From an uncultured Spirochaetaceae bacterium (GTDB taxonomy: Bacteria; Spirochaetota; Spirochaetia; Sphaerochaetales; Sphaerochaetaceae): a stretch of DNA of 64,000 bases. Below are positions 63,467-64,000 of this stretch, piece after piece (within the stretch, counting starts at the first letter, position 1; the number at the start of each line of letters is the position of its first letter). The position numbers and the translations under genes were made by a program. Where the stretch lies: positions 1 through 64,000 of the forward strand of contig CALXOH010000046.1 of NCBI GenBank assembly GCA_944389975.1, given 5' to 3'. The notes beneath the pieces were generated by a model. It was given only the letters and a program-made list of their open reading frames with translations. It did not search any database and was not told the DNA's origin.

Positions 63467-64000
63467 TCAGAACTCAAAACGCTTCACAACCCAGTCCTCA
63501 CCGTTTTCTTCTCCCGTTTGATATTCACTTGCGTACCCTGGAACATAAAGGTAGCCATCGATGATGATTACATCATAAAACTCCCGGGAATACTCAAACA
63601 GATATGTCTCTACAGAATAATCACTCAAAGCAGGATACGAGAATTTCCAAGTGCTGTTGTTTGTTCCCGCATATAGATCATTGTCATACACAAAGAGGGA
63701 TGGATATGTCGAATCGTTTTCAGCATACATCGTTTCATCTGGAATCAAAGTTACAGGATCAAATCCCATTATCCAGCCATCAATTTCACTTCTACTGGAT
63801 AGAAGATCATATGATGTACCCTCGACAATCAACTTGCCATCATAACACACCATCGATGTAATACGGTCATCATCTCCATGTCCTGCATCAAAATACCAAC
63901 TACCCTTCTCAACTGGATCGCTGGAAGAAATATCAAATGTAATCAAGACAGCATCTTCCCCGCTGTCAGAATCCTCATGGTTCCCAACGTACCCACCAAC
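63467..64000 (-). CDS. Secreted or extracellular beta-propeller-like protein, 3' end (gene continues past the window)
   Basis: The frame is open from the window edge, giving 177 residues that end VKRFEF. Short repeated strand patterns (LITFDIS, SMVCYDGKLIVEG, LFVYDNDLYAGT and IIIDGYLYVPGYA) suggest blades of a beta-propeller such as LVIVD/Kelch-like. No catalytic motif seen. The start and the N-terminus are outside the window. Confidence 0.55.
   Translation of the reverse strand, partial: VGGYVGNHEDSDSGEDAVLITFDISSSDPVEKGSWYFDAGHGDDDRITSMVCYDGKLIVEGTSYDLLSSRSEIDGWIMGFDPVTLIPDETMYAENDSTYPSLFVYDNDLYAGTNNSTWKFSYPALSDYSVETYLFEYSREFYDVIIIDGYLYVPGYASEYQTGEENGEDWVVKRFEF

Overview
The window is a 64 kb piece of a bacterial chromosome. 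Moderate GC, many lipoprotein-type signal peptides, several TRAP and tripartite tricarboxylate (TTT) uptake systems, AdhE, a tiny rubredoxin, and FAD/PLP enzymes suggest a fermentative anaerobe. A spirochaete of the Sphaerochaeta type is my best guess, from overall gene style rather than any marker gene, and it is held loosely.

Layout. 1-248 is the right end of an IS3-family insertion sequence. 284-3628 encodes a very large secreted lipoprotein with six CARDB-like repeats; a smaller relative sits at 21591-22766. 3790-26558 is mostly housekeeping: two PLP enzymes, a HAD hydrolase, an MntR-type regulator coupled to a helix-turn-helix/degenerate Fic protein, an FAD oxidoreductase with a YfcE phosphodiesterase, a two-component system, a NusG-II/Gx transporter pair, AdhE, a 38-residue rubredoxin, a Znu-type metal ABC transporter, chorismate mutase, thiamine pyrophosphokinase, DUF1015 and a TsaC-like protein.

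26717-40237 is a defence island. It holds a CRISPR array (11 perfect 32-bp repeats plus one degenerate end repeat), a complete type I-C operon (cas3-cas5-cas8c-cas7-cas4-cas1-cas2, with a strong internal start for Cas11c inside cas8c), a TOTE-type primase-helicase whose phospholipase-D-like tail is split off by a frameshift, and an AAA-ATPase/PD-(D/E)XK protein.

40253-62848 is a run of catabolic islands, each with its own regulator. (a) A TRAP transporter with a zinc alcohol dehydrogenase and a crotonase, divergent from an RpiR regulator and a sugar isomerase-like protein. (b) GntR regulator, ADP-ribosylglycohydrolase, a second TRAP transporter and an RpiB isomerase. (c) A LysR regulator divergent from an AtuA-family gene that has been fused by deletion to the tail of a 2-hydroxyacid dehydrogenase. 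(d) A LacI regulator divergent from a sugar-acid operon: enolase-superfamily dehydratase, TctB, TctC, TctA (broken by a 4-bp duplication), KDPG aldolase and KDG kinase. Together (d) would import an aldonate-like acid, dehydrate it to 2-keto-3-deoxy acid, phosphorylate it and cleave it to pyruvate and glyceraldehyde 3-phosphate. The window ends in low-information DNA and the 3' end of a secreted beta-propeller-like gene.

The points most worth checking are the split TOTE protein beside CRISPR, the internal Cas11c start, the Fic-fold pseudoenzyme, the ADP-ribosylglycohydrolase-TRAP-RpiB operon, the two decayed catabolic genes and the five spaced imperfect palindromes at 40253-40372.
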